Shown here: one piece after another, positions 50,043 to 58,816 of the stretch | Position numbering within the stretch: the first letter of the stretch is position 1 | Layout: each line of letters opens with the position of its first letter | DNA from: Pseudoxanthomonas kalamensis DSM 18571 | GTDB lineage: Bacteria; Pseudomonadota; Gammaproteobacteria; Xanthomonadales; Xanthomonadaceae | DNA length: 64,000 nucleotides | NCBI RefSeq assembly: GCF_010211745.1 | Contig: NZ_PDWQ01000004.1 | Span: forward strand, 62,001 to 126,000 | Reading direction: 5' to 3' | Made by a program: the position numbers and the translations under genes | The notes under the pieces: model-generated | What the model was told of the DNA's origin: nothing | Seen by the model: the letters and a program-made list of their open reading frames with translations, nothing else | Databases searched by the model: none

Positions 50043-51182
50043 TCACTCCATCCCCGGACGGATCTGCACCGTCGAATAGCGCTCGCAAATGTCCTCGAGC
50101 CGCTCGCGCCCCTGGATCAGCGCATCCACACACTTCGGGTCGAACAGGCGCCCGCGCTGGGAATACAGATGGGCCAGCGCCGCATCCTTGCTCCAGGCCT
50201 TCTTGTACGGCCGCGGCGAGATCAGTGCATCGAACACGTCGGCCACCGCCACGATCCGCGCTTCCAGCGGAATCTCGTCGCCGACCAGGCCGTCCGGGTA
50301 ACCGCTGCCGTCGTAACGCTCGTGGTGCCGCAACGCGATCACCGCCCCCAGCTGGATGAAGCGATTCTGGCTGCCGCTGAGCAATTCATGGCCGATCCGC
50401 GGGTGCCGGCGCATGACGGTGGCTTCGTCCTCCGAGAGCGGGCCCGGTTTCATCAGCACATTGTCCGGAATCGCGATCTTGCCGATGTCGTGCAAAGGGG
50501 CCGCCAGTTCGATCGTGCGAATCTCGTCCTCGGACATCTCCAACTGCTCGGCGATCAGCCCAGCCACATGCGCCATCCGCTCCAGGTAGGCGCTGGTGCC
50601 GCTGTCGCGGTATTCGATCGCGCGCGCCAGGCGGGACAGCGTCTCGCGTTCGCGCTCTTCCACTTCGTGCATGCTGGACAGCAGGCGCTGCTCCAGCGAC
50701 ATCGCCCGCTGCTTGACGTTCTCCGACTGCAACCGCAGCTGCAGCAGGTTGCGGCAACGCGCGCGCAGTTCACGCGGACGCACCGGCTTGACCAGGAAAT
50801 CGATCACCCCGGCCTCGAGCGCAGCCTGGCGGATCGGTTCGTCGCCGACCACCGTGATCAGCACGATCGGGATATCGCGATGCATCGGCAGGCGGCGAAA
50901 GCGGCGGGCGAATTCCAGCCCGTCCATGCCCGGCATCCGATAGTCCAGCAGCAGCAGGTCGGTGCGGTTGTTTTCGCACCAGGCAAGCGCCAGCTGCGGA
51001 TCGCCGAAATCGTGCACCGACAATTCGCTGGCGATGTCCTCGATAACGTGGCGCAGCATGGTCCGCGCCGACGTCTGGTCGTCAACGATGACGATGTTCA
51101 AGTCGGTGACACCCCCGAGCGGCCAGCCATGATGGCTGTCGGGAGAGGATACTCCGGTGTAGACCCTGCTGGCATCCAACAT
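50043..51182 (-). CDS. rpfG: Response regulator RpfG with HD-GYP phosphodiesterase domain
   Basis: 379 residues. The receiver carries the phospho-acceptor Asp80 in [13 protein letters not shown], the same number as in Xanthomonas RpfG. The HD-GYP domain shows [16 protein letters not shown] and [13 protein letters not shown] with all key residues. RpfG hydrolyses c-di-GMP after phosphorylation by RpfC. The first 27 residues precede the receiver. No rpfH gene lies between rpfG and rpfC. Confidence 0.97.
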   Translation of the reverse strand: MLDASRVYTGVSSPDSHHGWPLGGVTDLNIVIVDDQTSARTMLRHVIEDIASELSVHDFGDPQLALAWCENNRTDLLLLDYRMPGMDGLEFARRFRRLPMHRDIPIVLITVVGDEPIRQAALEAGVIDFLVKPVRPRELRARCRNLLQLRLQSENVKQRAMSLEQRLLSSMHEVEERERETLSRLARAIEYRDSGTSAYLERMAHVAGLIAEQLEMSEDEIRTIELAAPLHDIGKIAIPDNVLMKPGPLSEDEATVMRRHPRIGHELLSGSQNRFIQLGAVIALRHHERYDGSGYPDGLVGDEIPLEARIVAVADVFDALISPRPYKKAWSKDAALAHLYSQRGRLFDPKCVDALIQGRERLEDICERYSTVQIRPGME

Positions 51183-51521
51183 GTACTGATCTCCGCGCCT
51201 GCTCCGGCGACGATGTGGAAAGCCGCATCGTCATGGTCGCGGCCTGCCACCTGCTTTTTGTACCAACGCAATCCTGTGCTATAGCCGGAAATGCTGCATA
51301 ACTCATGCCAGCTGGAAGATTAACCCCAATTATGGAACGGATGCCACTCCTCCAGCGATTTATCCCGCTCCTGCGCGATATCGGTTGATGTAACGCACAC
51401 TTCAGGCACAGTCCGATACCCTAGCCGGGCCATCGCCGGGCGCTGGTTGTGCGGCAGTTACGCAGAAACTGCCCCAGCGTGTCACCGTACGCCACAGCAC
51501 TGTCGCCGGGCGCCGGAGGTC
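51183..51521. other. rpfG-lysS intergenic region
   Basis: This 339-bp gap holds no gene I can support. A two-part hairpin lies at 51441-51479: CGCTGG and GGCAGTT pair with AACTGCC and CCAGCG, probably at the end of the lysS transcript. A weak CRP/Clp-like site (TGTGC-N6-TCAAC on the minus strand) is at 51384-51399. The rpfG promoter should be here but has no clear box. Confidence 0.5.
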
Positions 51522-53039
51522 TCAGGCCTCGGGACGCATGTACGGGAACAGCAGGACGTCGCGGATCGAACCGGACCCGGTCAGCAGCATCACCAGCCGG
51601 TCGATGCCGATGCCCAGCCCGCCGGTCGGCGGCAGGCCGACTTCGAGCGCGCGGATGTAGTCGGCGTCGTAATGCATGGCTTCGTCGTCGCCGCCCTCCT
51701 TCGCCTCGACCTGGGCCTGGAAGCGCGCAGCCTGATCCTCGGGGTCGTTGAGTTCGGAAAAGCCGTTGGCGATTTCCTTGCCGTTTATGAACAGCTCGAA
51801 GCGGTCGGTATAGCCGGAGCCATCGTCGCTGGCGCGGGCCAGCGGCGACACTTCAATCGGGTGCTCGGTAATGAAGGTCGGCTGGACCAGCTTGTCCTCC
51901 ACCGTCGCCTCGAAAATTTCCAGCAGCAGGCTGCCCCAGCCATGGCCGGGTTTGGTCTTGAGTCCCAGCCGCTGGCAATGCTTCAGCAGGGCCTCGCGAT
52001 CGGTGCAGTCGGCCAAGGTGATCTCGGGGTTGTAGTGGCAGACCGCCTCGTCCATGCGCCAGCGGCGGAAAGGCGCCCCCAGATCGATCAACTGCCCTTC
52101 CCACTCCACTTCGGTGACGCCAAGCACCTCCCGCGCGGTATCGCGGATGACGTTCTCGGTCAGGTCCATGACTTCGTGGTACGTGGCATAGGCCTCGTAC
52201 AGTTCGAGCATGGTGAATTCGGGGTTGTGCCGGGTACTGACGCCTTCGTTGCGGAAATTGCGGTTGATCTCGTAGACCCGCTCCAGCCCGCCGACCACCA
52301 GCCTCTTCAAGTACAGCTCCGGCGCCACCCGCAGGTACAGGTCCAGGCCCAGGGCGTTGTGGTGGGTAACGAAGGGCTTGGCAGTAGCGCCGCCGGGGAT
52401 GTAATGCATCATCGGCGTTTCCACCTCAAGGAAACGCCGGGCGTCCAGCCAGGACCGGATCGCGCGGATGATCATCGAACGCTTGACGAAGACCTCGCGC
52501 GCCTCGGGGCTGACGATCAGGTCGACGTAACGCTGACGATAGCGCTGTTCGACGTCGCTCAGGCCATGCCACTTGTCCGGCAGCGGGCGCAGCGCCTTGG
52601 TCAGCAGCCGCAGCGTGTCGGCCTTGACCGACAGCTCGCCGGTCCGGGTCCGCATCAGCGAGCCTTCCACAGCGACGATGTCGCCGACGTCCCAGCCCTT
52701 GAACGCCTCGTAGGTTTCGCCGAGCACATTCGATTGCAGGAACAGCTGGACCCGCCCGCTCATGTCCTGCAACTGGGCGAACGCGGCCTTGCCCATCACC
52801 CGCTTGGCCAGCAGGCGCCCGGCCACTGCCACCCGACGGCCGGACGCTTCCAGCGCCTCGCCGGTCCAGTGCTCGGCATCGGCGAATTCGGCCTGCAGAT
52901 CGCCGGCGAAATCGGCTCGACGGAAATCGTTCGGGAAGGCGATCCCCTGCTCGCGCAACGCCGCCAGTTTGCTCCGTCGCTCGGCGATCAGGCTGTTTTC
53001 GTCGGCGATGGATGCGGGATTGTCGGTCTGGTCGGTCAT
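51522..53039 (-). CDS. lysS: Lysyl-tRNA synthetase (class II)
   Basis: 505 residues. The OB-fold anticodon domain is N-terminal. Class II motifs follow: [21 protein letters not shown], motif 2 in [18 protein letters not shown], and motif 3 in [14 protein letters not shown]. It charges tRNA-Lys. It lies after prfB, the order seen around the rpf cluster of Xanthomonas. Confidence 0.97.
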   Translation of the reverse strand: MTDQTDNPASIADENSLIAERRSKLAALREQGIAFPNDFRRADFAGDLQAEFADAEHWTGEALEASGRRVAVAGRLLAKRVMGKAAFAQLQDMSGRVQLFLQSNVLGETYEAFKGWDVGDIVAVEGSLMRTRTGELSVKADTLRLLTKALRPLPDKWHGLSDVEQRYRQRYVDLIVSPEAREVFVKRSMIIRAIRSWLDARRFLEVETPMMHYIPGGATAKPFVTHHNALGLDLYLRVAPELYLKRLVVGGLERVYEINRNFRNEGVSTRHNPEFTMLELYEAYATYHEVMDLTENVIRDTAREVLGVTEVEWEGQLIDLGAPFRRWRMDEAVCHYNPEITLADCTDREALLKHCQRLGLKTKPGHGWGSLLLEIFEATVEDKLVQPTFITEHPIEVSPLARASDDGSGYTDRFELFINGKEIANGFSELNDPEDQAARFQAQVEAKEGGDDEAMHYDADYIRALEVGLPPTGGLGIGIDRLVMLLTGSGSIRDVLLFPYMRPEA

Positions 53040-53070
53040 GTCGTCGGGAACGATGGCTTGTGCAGGAGGA

Positions 53071-54196
53071 TTATGCGTCGATGCGCTTGGCGCCGGCGTC
53101 CAGCCCGGCTTTCAGGCTGGCCTCGAGGAATTCGTCCAGGTCGCCGTCCAGCACCTTCTGGGTGTCGGTACGCTCGATTCCGGTGCGCAGATCCTTGATC
53201 CGGCTCTGGTCGAGCACGTAATTGCGGATCTGGCTACCCCAACCGATGTCGGACTTGGTGGCTTCCAGCGCGTTCTTCTCAACGTTGCGCTTCTGCACTT
53301 CCAGTTCGTACAGCTTGGCCTTCAGCATCTTCATCGCGCGGTCGCGGTTGGCATGCTGGCTGCGCTCGGTCTGGCAGGCCACTACCACCCCGCTGGGCAT
53401 GTGGGTGATGCGCACCGCCGATTCGGTCTTGTTGACGTGCTGACCACCGGCACCGGAGGAACGGTAGACGTCGGTACGCAAATCCGCCGGGTTGATGTCG
53501 ATGTCGATGCTGTCGTCCACTTCCGGCGAGACGAACACGCTGGTGAAGCTGGTATGGCGGCGGTTGTCCGAATCGAACGGCGATTTGCGCACCAGCCGGT
53601 GCACACCGATCTCGGTCTTCAGCCAGCCGTAGGCATACTCGCCCTCGACCCGGAACGTGGCCGACTTGATACCCGCCACTTCGCCGTCGCTGGCTTCCAT
53701 CAGCTCGACCTTCCAGCCGCGCGATTCGGCCCAGCGCAGGTACATGCGCAGCAGCATCTCGGCCCAGTCCTGGGCCTCGGTGCCGCCGGCGCCGGCCTGG
53801 ATGTCGACGAAGGCATTGGCGCTGTCCATCTCGCCGGAGAACATGCGCTGGAATTCCAGCTTCTCCACGCCCCTGGCGTAGCGCTCGACGTCGTCGACCA
53901 CCGCCTGCGCGGTGTCCTCGTCGTCTTCCATTTCCGCCAGTTCCAGCAGTTCGCCGCCACCGGATAGGCCGTCGTCCAGCTCGCGGATTCCGTTGACCAC
54001 CTTGTCCAGCATCGAACGCTCGCGGCCCAGCTTCTGCGCGTACTCGGGGTTGTCCCAGATGTCGGGATTTTCCAGCTCCCGGCTTACTTCTTCCAGACGC
54101 TCGCGCTTGGCATCGTAGTCAAAGATACCCCCGTAGCGAGGCCAACCGCTGCTGCAGGTCGGCGATGCGCTGGCGGACGGGATTCAGTTCGATCAT
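53071..54196 (-). CDS. prfB: Peptide chain release factor 2, programmed +1 frameshift
   Basis: RF2 is made from two frames. The first is 25 codons from ATG (54194-54196), [25 protein letters not shown], then CTT TGA. Skipping one T gives a second frame of 349 codons from 54120 to the stop at 53071, so the product is 374 residues. The stop-codon motif SPF lies in [12 protein letters not shown] and the peptidyl hydrolysis GGQ in [11 protein letters not shown]2 reads UGA and UAA. lysS follows by 31 bp. Confidence 0.95.
54118..54133 (-). promoter_or_regulatory. prfB programmed frameshift signal
   Basis: On the minus strand CGGGGGTATCTTTGAC combines an internal Shine-Dalgarno-like CGGGGG, the slip codon CTT, the stop TGA and the favoured C after it. 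This is the autoregulatory signal by which RF2 limits its own synthesis. Confidence 0.93.
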
Positions 54197-54372
54197 GGCG
54201 GCGGGCAAACTCTGTCGAAATCGGCCTGCCATTCTAGCAGCCGACGTGGCCGGATCGCCCGCTTCGGAATCGACCTCGCAATCGGCTTCGCCAAGGCCGA
54301 TGGTTATACTCCGCGCGCCGTGGCCGGCCGGTGCCGGCTGCCGATATCGCCCAATCGAAAGGAGTTGCACGC

Positions 54373-55116
54373 ATGAGGATGTTGTCCGGAACCTGTCTGA
54401 TCGCCGCCTGCCTGGCGGTTGCTTTTCCCGCCCAGGCCATCGATCTGAAGAAACTGGCCGAAACCGGGCTCAAGGCCGGCAAGGCGATGAGCCTGTCCGA
54501 TGCCGACATCGCCGCCGGCGCCGAACAGGGCTGCGCCTACATGGATCAGGAAAACCAGCAGGCCGCCGCCAGCGACCCCTACAGCAAGCGCCTGGCCAAG
54601 CTGACCCAGGGGCTGGAAAACGAAGACGGCATGCAGCTGAACTTCAAGGTCTACAAGACCGACGAGGTCAACGCCTGGGCGATGGCCAACGGCTGCGTAC
54701 GCGTCTACACCGGGCTGATGGACATGGCCAGCGACGACGAGGTCCGCAGCGTGATCGGCCACGAGATCGGCCATGTCAAGCTGGGCCACAGCAAGAGCAA
54801 GATGCGCACCGCGATGCTGGCCGCGCTGGGCCGCGAGACCCTGCAGTCCAGCGGCAGCTCGACCGTGGCCAGCCTGACTTCCGGCCAACTCGGCGACCTG
54901 GCCGAAGGCTTCGTCAACGCGCAGTTCTCGCAAAAAGAGGAAAGCGCCGCCGACGAGTACGGCTACCGTTTCATGGTCCGCCACCAGTACGACCCCAACG
55001 CCATGGTCAGCATGTTCCGCAAGCTCTCCAGCGACGGCGGCCTGATGTCCTCGCACCCCGGCTCCGAAGCCCGTGCCAGCAAGATCGAAACGCTGATCGA
55101 GAAGGACGCGCGCTGA
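54373..55116 (+). CDS. M48 family metallopeptidase
   Basis: 247 residues. A signal peptide (about 1-22, ending PAQA) precedes an M48 catalytic domain: IGHEIGHVKLGHSKS with the HEXXH zinc site, and SAADEYGYRFMVRHQYDPNAM, which holds the third ligand. ACxx-type Cys near residue 55 is followed by HPGSEARASKI. It resembles the LoiP/YcaL outer-membrane-associated proteases. GGAG lies 7 nt before the ATG. It is convergent with the truncated recJ. Confidence 0.9.
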   Translation: MRMLSGTCLIAACLAVAFPAQAIDLKKLAETGLKAGKAMSLSDADIAAGAEQGCAYMDQENQQAAASDPYSKRLAKLTQGLENEDGMQLNFKVYKTDEVNAWAMANGCVRVYTGLMDMASDDEVRSVIGHEIGHVKLGHSKSKMRTAMLAALGRETLQSSGSSTVASLTSGQLGDLAEGFVNAQFSQKEESAADEYGYRFMVRHQYDPNAMVSMFRKLSSDGGLMSSHPGSEARASKIETLIEKDAR

Positions 55117-55173
55117 CAACCCGGTTGTTCTCCCTCCGCGGCGCATCGGCCGCCGGAGGGAGTTCGGCGCGGG

Positions 55174-56205
55174 TCATGCCGGCTCGCGATGCACGACCAC
55201 CAGCTGGATGGCGCCGCCGCCGCGCCAGTCGTCCGGTTGCAGGCGGTAGGCCAGCCGGCTGCGCGGCGCCGGCCGTTCGCCATCCCAGCCGCCGAAATGG
55301 ATGGCATTGAGCGGCTCGCGGCGCCCTTCGGAACGCAGGCTCAGCTTTAGGTGGCGCTCACCGACCACGCGCCAGTCCAGCACTTCGAACTCGCCGTCGA
55401 ACAGCGGCTCGGGAAAGCCCTGCCCCCACGGCCCGCCATCGCGCAGTGCTTCGGCATGGAAGCGGTCGAATTCCTGCGGCCTGAGTTCGCCATCGCTGAG
55501 TATCTCGGCCTGCAGCAGGCCTTCATCCAGCATGGCTTCCGCCTGCGCGACGAACGCGGTCCGGAATGCCTCCAGATCGTCCAGTTGCAGGCTCAATCCG
55601 GCCGCCATCGCATGCCCACCGAACTTTCCGATCAGACCCGGATGCGCGGCGTCGACCGCCGCCAGCGCGTCACGGATGTGGAAGCCGGGAATGCTGCGGG
55701 CCGAGCCGCGCAAGCTATCCGCGCCCGGTTCGGCCGGGGCAAAGGCGACCGCCGGGCGATGCAGCCGTTCCTTCATCTTCGAGGCGACCAGGCCGACCAC
55801 GCCGGGATGCCATTCCGGATCGAACAGGCATAGCGCCGGCGGTGGCGCATCGTCGGCAACGATCCGCGCCAGCGCCGCTTCGGCTTCGTCGGTCATCTGC
55901 TGCTGCACACCCTGACGCTCGGCGTTGATGCCGTGCAACAGCGCGGCGATTTCGCGGGCGCGAGCCGCGTCATCGCACAGCAGGCACTCGATCCCCAGCG
56001 CCATGTCCTCCAGCCGGCCAGCCGCGTTCAAGCGCGGCGCGATGGCAAAGCCGATGTCGGCGGCGCTCAGGCGTCCTTCCTCGCGCCCTGAAACCTCGAT
56101 CAGCGCGCGCAGCCCGGGGCAGCCACGACCATTGCGCAAGCGGCGCAGGCCGGCGCCGACCAGAGCACGGTTGTTGGCGTCCAGCGGCACCATATCGGCT
56201 AGGGC
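55174..56205 (-). pseudogene. recJ: C-terminal part of single-stranded-DNA exonuclease RecJ (truncated)
   Basis: RecJ homology covers about 344 residues. It starts abruptly at ALADMVPLDANNRALVGAG and runs through GFAIAPRLNAAGRLEDM, GLVASKMKERL, GHAMAAGLSLQ and GPWGQGFPEPLF. The N-terminal DHH half with the metal-binding aspartates is missing. Upstream of about 56205 the frame stays open for 41 more codons, but they show no RecJ similarity. Full RecJ is about 570 residues. The position next to prfB is the usual place of recJ beside the rpf cluster. The fragment is probably inactive. Confidence 0.85.
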
Positions 56206-56469
56206 GCGGCGCCCGTCTGGACACTTTTTCGGTAGCTGTCGAAATTTAGGCAACCTCGCCTGTGGATTCGAAACAGAGCCGAACACTTCAGATATTCCTT
56301 GGGTTGTGCACTTTTGGCCAGGGTCCATCGTGCGAGGAGATGCTAGCTAACAACTTGCACCAACCCTACCAGCCGTGTGACTCCGTCGGAAGCGGACACA
56401 AAACAGACTTCGGCGCAGCCCCCGAGGGGCTGCCGATATCCGCCTGAAAGGAGCAATAAACCCAAGGAT
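56206..56469. other. Breakpoint stretch with changed base composition
   Basis: No gene is supported here. The bases after the recJ break (CGAAATTTAGG and surrounding) look clearly more AT-rich than the flanking genes. I could not match an IS or transposon end with confidence, nor find the other end or a target duplication. Confidence 0.5.
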
Positions 56470-56550
56470 ATGCCTTTAATATCAATTAGTTACTTGATAC
56501 TAGCTGCCATAGTTGCTGCCCTGATTACGTTCGCCAAGGCTCAGGTGTGA
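56470..56550 (+). CDS. Possible small membrane peptide
   Basis: 26 codons, MPLISISYLILAAIVAALITF then AKAQV. It is a single hydrophobic helix with a positive end, the look of a small membrane protein. It lies in the AT-rich stretch. AAGG and AAGGAG lie upstream but at awkward spacing. It overlaps the end of the opposite-strand gene by 26 bp. It could also be chance or a truncated leader of a lost gene. Confidence 0.3.
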   Translation: MPLISISYLILAAIVAALITFAKAQV

Positions 56551-57016
56551 GATCAGACGCTGCGTGATACAGCGGCAGACGATAGGTCCCGAATAGCCGC
56601 CGAAGCCGGCCCCAGTCGCGCCCTAGGAAGAGCCAGCGGAAATCTTCGTCGAATTGAAACTCCGAACGGAATGGATAGGTCGGCCTGTCATTGTCCACTC
56701 CTTCCAGAAGATCGAACCCATCTAGCGCAAGCACGCTGATCGCAGGCGCATCCTTCCGCTTCCGCCTACCCTCAAAGCCACATAGCCGCTCGGTTACCCT
56801 GCCAAGGAGTTCGGCAGGCGCAGGACGCAGATCAATGATCTCCGTCGCAACTCCTCTTGCACCTGCCGCACGCGTAACTGCAGCGAGCACTGCTTTGGCG
56901 CACAAATCGTCTGGGCAAGCCAAAAACGCCGGTGTTCGGAAACTCGGAAACAACGCATGTACGAATTCCGAGGCAACCTGTTCGGCGAGAACTTCACCTT
57001 CGCGTAGCGAGGTCAT
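56525..57016 (-). CDS. Uncharacterised protein paired with SseB-like gene
   Basis: 163 residues, soluble, with no signal peptide and no motif I recognise. LFPSFRTPAFLACPDDLCAKAVLAAVTRA lies near the N terminus, and FDEDFRWLFLGRDWGRLRRLFGTYRLPLYH near the C terminus. Its ATG follows the SseB-like stop by one base step (TAA then ATG), so the two are translated together. The gene's stop is the first CDS boundary after the recJ break. Confidence 0.65.
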   Translation of the reverse strand: MTSLREGEVLAEQVASEFVHALFPSFRTPAFLACPDDLCAKAVLAAVTRAAGARGVATEIIDLRPAPAELLGRVTERLCGFEGRRKRKDAPAISVLALDGFDLLEGVDNDRPTYPFRSEFQFDEDFRWLFLGRDWGRLRRLFGTYRLPLYHAASDLTPEPWRT

Positions 57017-57775
57017 TTACTGCAGCCCCTGCGGACCAAGACCTATCCGCTCGCCCATGGCGCGCACATAGAACGGTTCGAGGCTGGCATCCTTTAACCA
57101 ACCCGGGAGATCACCAGGCTCAAAAGCAGTCAGGTCGACGGTGGTTCGAAGCGCTCGGCAGTGCGGCTGCAATTCCGTCGTAGTGGCACGGGCGACACGC
57201 TCGGCATCTTTCGCTGGCACAGAGACGGCAACCAACAGTCCTCGCTGTTCGGAGCCATAGGGCGCACCGATGCCAGCCAGATAAGCCGCCTCGACACAAT
57301 CCAGACCCGCGTAGAGCGCAATCAACCGGTCGACTAACCAAGTAGGCCAATCGCTGGAAGCCCCTATCCAAAGCTGCTGACCGCCCGTGTCGATCCGCTC
57401 GACGATGGCCACCTCTCCATGATCGAGCAGCGCAGCGATTTCTTCGGGATACAGCGTACAACCTACCTCGTTTGGGTTGAGCATCAGTGTCGCACCCCGT
57501 GTCCATTCGAATAGTTGACGTCCGGTTAGCACCAAGACAGTCGCTGCAGACCCGGCCGCTGTTCTGGCCTGCGATTCTTCGGTGAAGAATGGCAACACGG
57601 TCAGACCTTCGGGCGTTGTGAACTGGATGAAGCGCAGACGTTCACCACGACGACCACTGCGTGGCGTGTGAGCGTAGACCGTTGCATCCAGCAGCGCACG
57701 GAAAAAGGCCGGTTCCGCCGACTTGTCGGCGAGTGCCTCATGCATCAGCCTGGCGAGTTCGTCTGCAGGAATCAC
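57017..57775 (-). CDS. SseB family protein
   Basis: 252 residues from a GTG start. The N-terminal SseB fold is visible as AFFRALLDATVYAHTP, IQFTTPEGLTVLPFFTEESQA and MLNPNEVGCTLYPEEIAALL. The C-terminal SseB_C-like part has ALYAGLDCVEAAYLAGI. E. coli SseB is linked to serine sensitivity; members also occur in toxin immunity-like settings. It pairs with an unknown gene. A 13-bp inverted repeat lies 17 bp upstream of its start. Confidence 0.8.
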   Translation of the reverse strand: MIPADELARLMHEALADKSAEPAFFRALLDATVYAHTPRSGRRGERLRFIQFTTPEGLTVLPFFTEESQARTAAGSAATVLVLTGRQLFEWTRGATLMLNPNEVGCTLYPEEIAALLDHGEVAIVERIDTGGQQLWIGASSDWPTWLVDRLIALYAGLDCVEAAYLAGIGAPYGSEQRGLLVAVSVPAKDAERVARATTTELQPHCRALRTTVDLTAFEPGDLPGWLKDASLEPFYVRAMGERIGLGPQGLQ

Positions 57776-57791
57776 GCGTGTTCGTTGGGCT

Positions 57792-57822
57792 CGGTTAGAC
57801 TAAGGAATACTTAGTCTAACCG
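57792..57822. promoter_or_regulatory. Perfect 13-bp inverted repeat upstream of the SseB-like gene
   Basis: CGGTTAGACTAAG (57792-57804) and CTTAGTCTAACCG (57810-57822) are exact complements with a 5-nt spacer. It looks like a TetR- or MarR-type operator. A short rightward frame starts at 57829 (ATG after GGATTGT) but degenerates within about 70 bp. That could be the remnant of a divergent regulator. Confidence 0.55.
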
Positions 57823-57902
57823 GATTGTATGCCTCCGCGCCCATGCCTGGAAGCAAGCCCACGCCTCGGGCGCGACCGTGCGCGCCCCTTTCCCGACGCG
57901 CA

Positions 57903-58304
57903 CTACTTGCGCACTATTTTGGTGATGGTGCCATCCATACCGGTCGAGGTGAGCTCGAAGTTAACCTGATCGCCCTGCTTCAGGGCGGTCAGGTCCACCT
58001 CGGGCGCCTTGAAGGTCATGGTCATCGCCGGCCACTTCAGAGCATCGATTGGTCCATGAGCGATCGTGATCGTCTTCGCAGCGGTGTCGACCGCCTCGAC
58101 CGTGCCGCTGGCCGACGCCATGGTAGCCGCCGATGCCATTTCCGGCATGGGCATCGATTCGTTGGAAGCTGATGCCGCCGTGGATGCTTTCGATTCTGCA
58201 GGCATTTCCGCATGATTCGTCGACGCGGGGGCATTCGCATCCCCCGAAGGCGACGAGCAGGCGGTCAGCAGTGCAAGGGTGAGTACGAGGGTGGGCATTT
58301 TCAT
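57903..58304 (-). CDS. cusF: CusF-like periplasmic copper/silver chaperone
   Basis: 133 residues. A lipoprotein-like signal ends in LLTACSS, followed by a Met- and Ala-rich linker. The C-terminal CusF domain has HGPIDALKWPAMTMTF with His, Trp, Met and Met in the spacing of E. coli CusF metal ligands. It passes Cu(I) or Ag(I) to CusB. It is the last gene of the leftward cus group. Confidence 0.88.
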   Translation of the reverse strand: MKMPTLVLTLALLTACSSPSGDANAPASTNHAEMPAESKASTAASASNESMPMPEMASAATMASASGTVEAVDTAAKTITIAHGPIDALKWPAMTMTFKAPEVDLTALKQGDQVNFELTSTGMDGTITKIVRK

Positions 58305-58330
58305 GGGTTCTCCTTGGGCTAGATGATGAG

Positions 58331-58375
58331 TGCAAAAAAGGGACCACCTACGCAGCTGCCAGTGCCCAGGTGGTC
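58331..58375 (-). terminator. Terminator between the cus unknown gene and cusF
   Basis: GACCACCT (58342-58349) and AGGTGGTC (58368-58375) form an 8-bp stem. On the minus strand CCC and six T follow. It stops or reduces transcription into cusF. Confidence 0.6.
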
Positions 58376-58383
58376 ATACTTCG

Positions 58384-58749
58384 TCAGCAAGGGCAATTGC
58401 GGTCGCCCTCTTGTGTAGCAGCGGTCCTATCCGTGGTGATGACGCGGTCGTAGCGCTTCGCGGCGCCATCCACCAGTTCAGCGGTCACACACGAGTCCTC
58501 GGTGACGGTGACGCGTGCGTGGCCGATGGTTTTGTATAGCGTGGCACCGCTGCTCTTGTAGGGGACGAAGCCGCGCTGGATCGCCAGCGACGTGCCGACA
58601 TCCGGTGCCGGCGTGTGCTTGAAGCACACCTGGAGCTGATGATCGGCGATCTGGTGGACCGAGCCGACTGGGGCTCGCTCACGCGGCGCGGCCGCAGCAG
58701 CGATCGGGAGCAGCAGGCTGATGGCGAGCGATGTTAGATGCAGTTTCAT
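58384..58749 (-). CDS. Exported protein of unknown function in cus cluster
   Basis: 121 residues from the ATG at 58749. A signal peptide (about 1-20, PIAAAAAP) precedes a small domain with Cys in LQVCFKH and DSCVTAELVDG, ending in CPC. The Cys could bind metal. It lies between cusA and cusF in the same direction. Function unknown, but the place suggests metal handling. Confidence 0.7.
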   Translation of the reverse strand: MKLHLTSLAISLLLPIAAAAAPRERAPVGSVHQIADHQLQVCFKHTPAPDVGTSLAIQRGFVPYKSSGATLYKTIGHARVTVTEDSCVTAELVDGAAKRYDRVITTDRTAATQEGDRNCPC

Positions 58750-58816
58750 GGGAACCTCCTGATAAGTCAGAGGGAGTGGCACGCCGGGCACCAAACGGGG
58801 CGCTCGCCGTGGCCGG

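Noticed and set aside
51384-51399. Second CRP/Clp-like site upstream of rpfG
   Set aside because: Only one half matches well (TGTGC-N6-TCAAC), which is near background in this length of sequence.
56206-56260. Transposon end at the recJ break
   Set aside because: The sequence is suggestive, but I found no matching terminal repeat, target duplication or transposase in the window.
57829-57902. Rightward gene start next to the 13-bp inverted repeat
   Set aside because: The frame runs into the end of cusF without a recognisable domain, so I do not call a gene.
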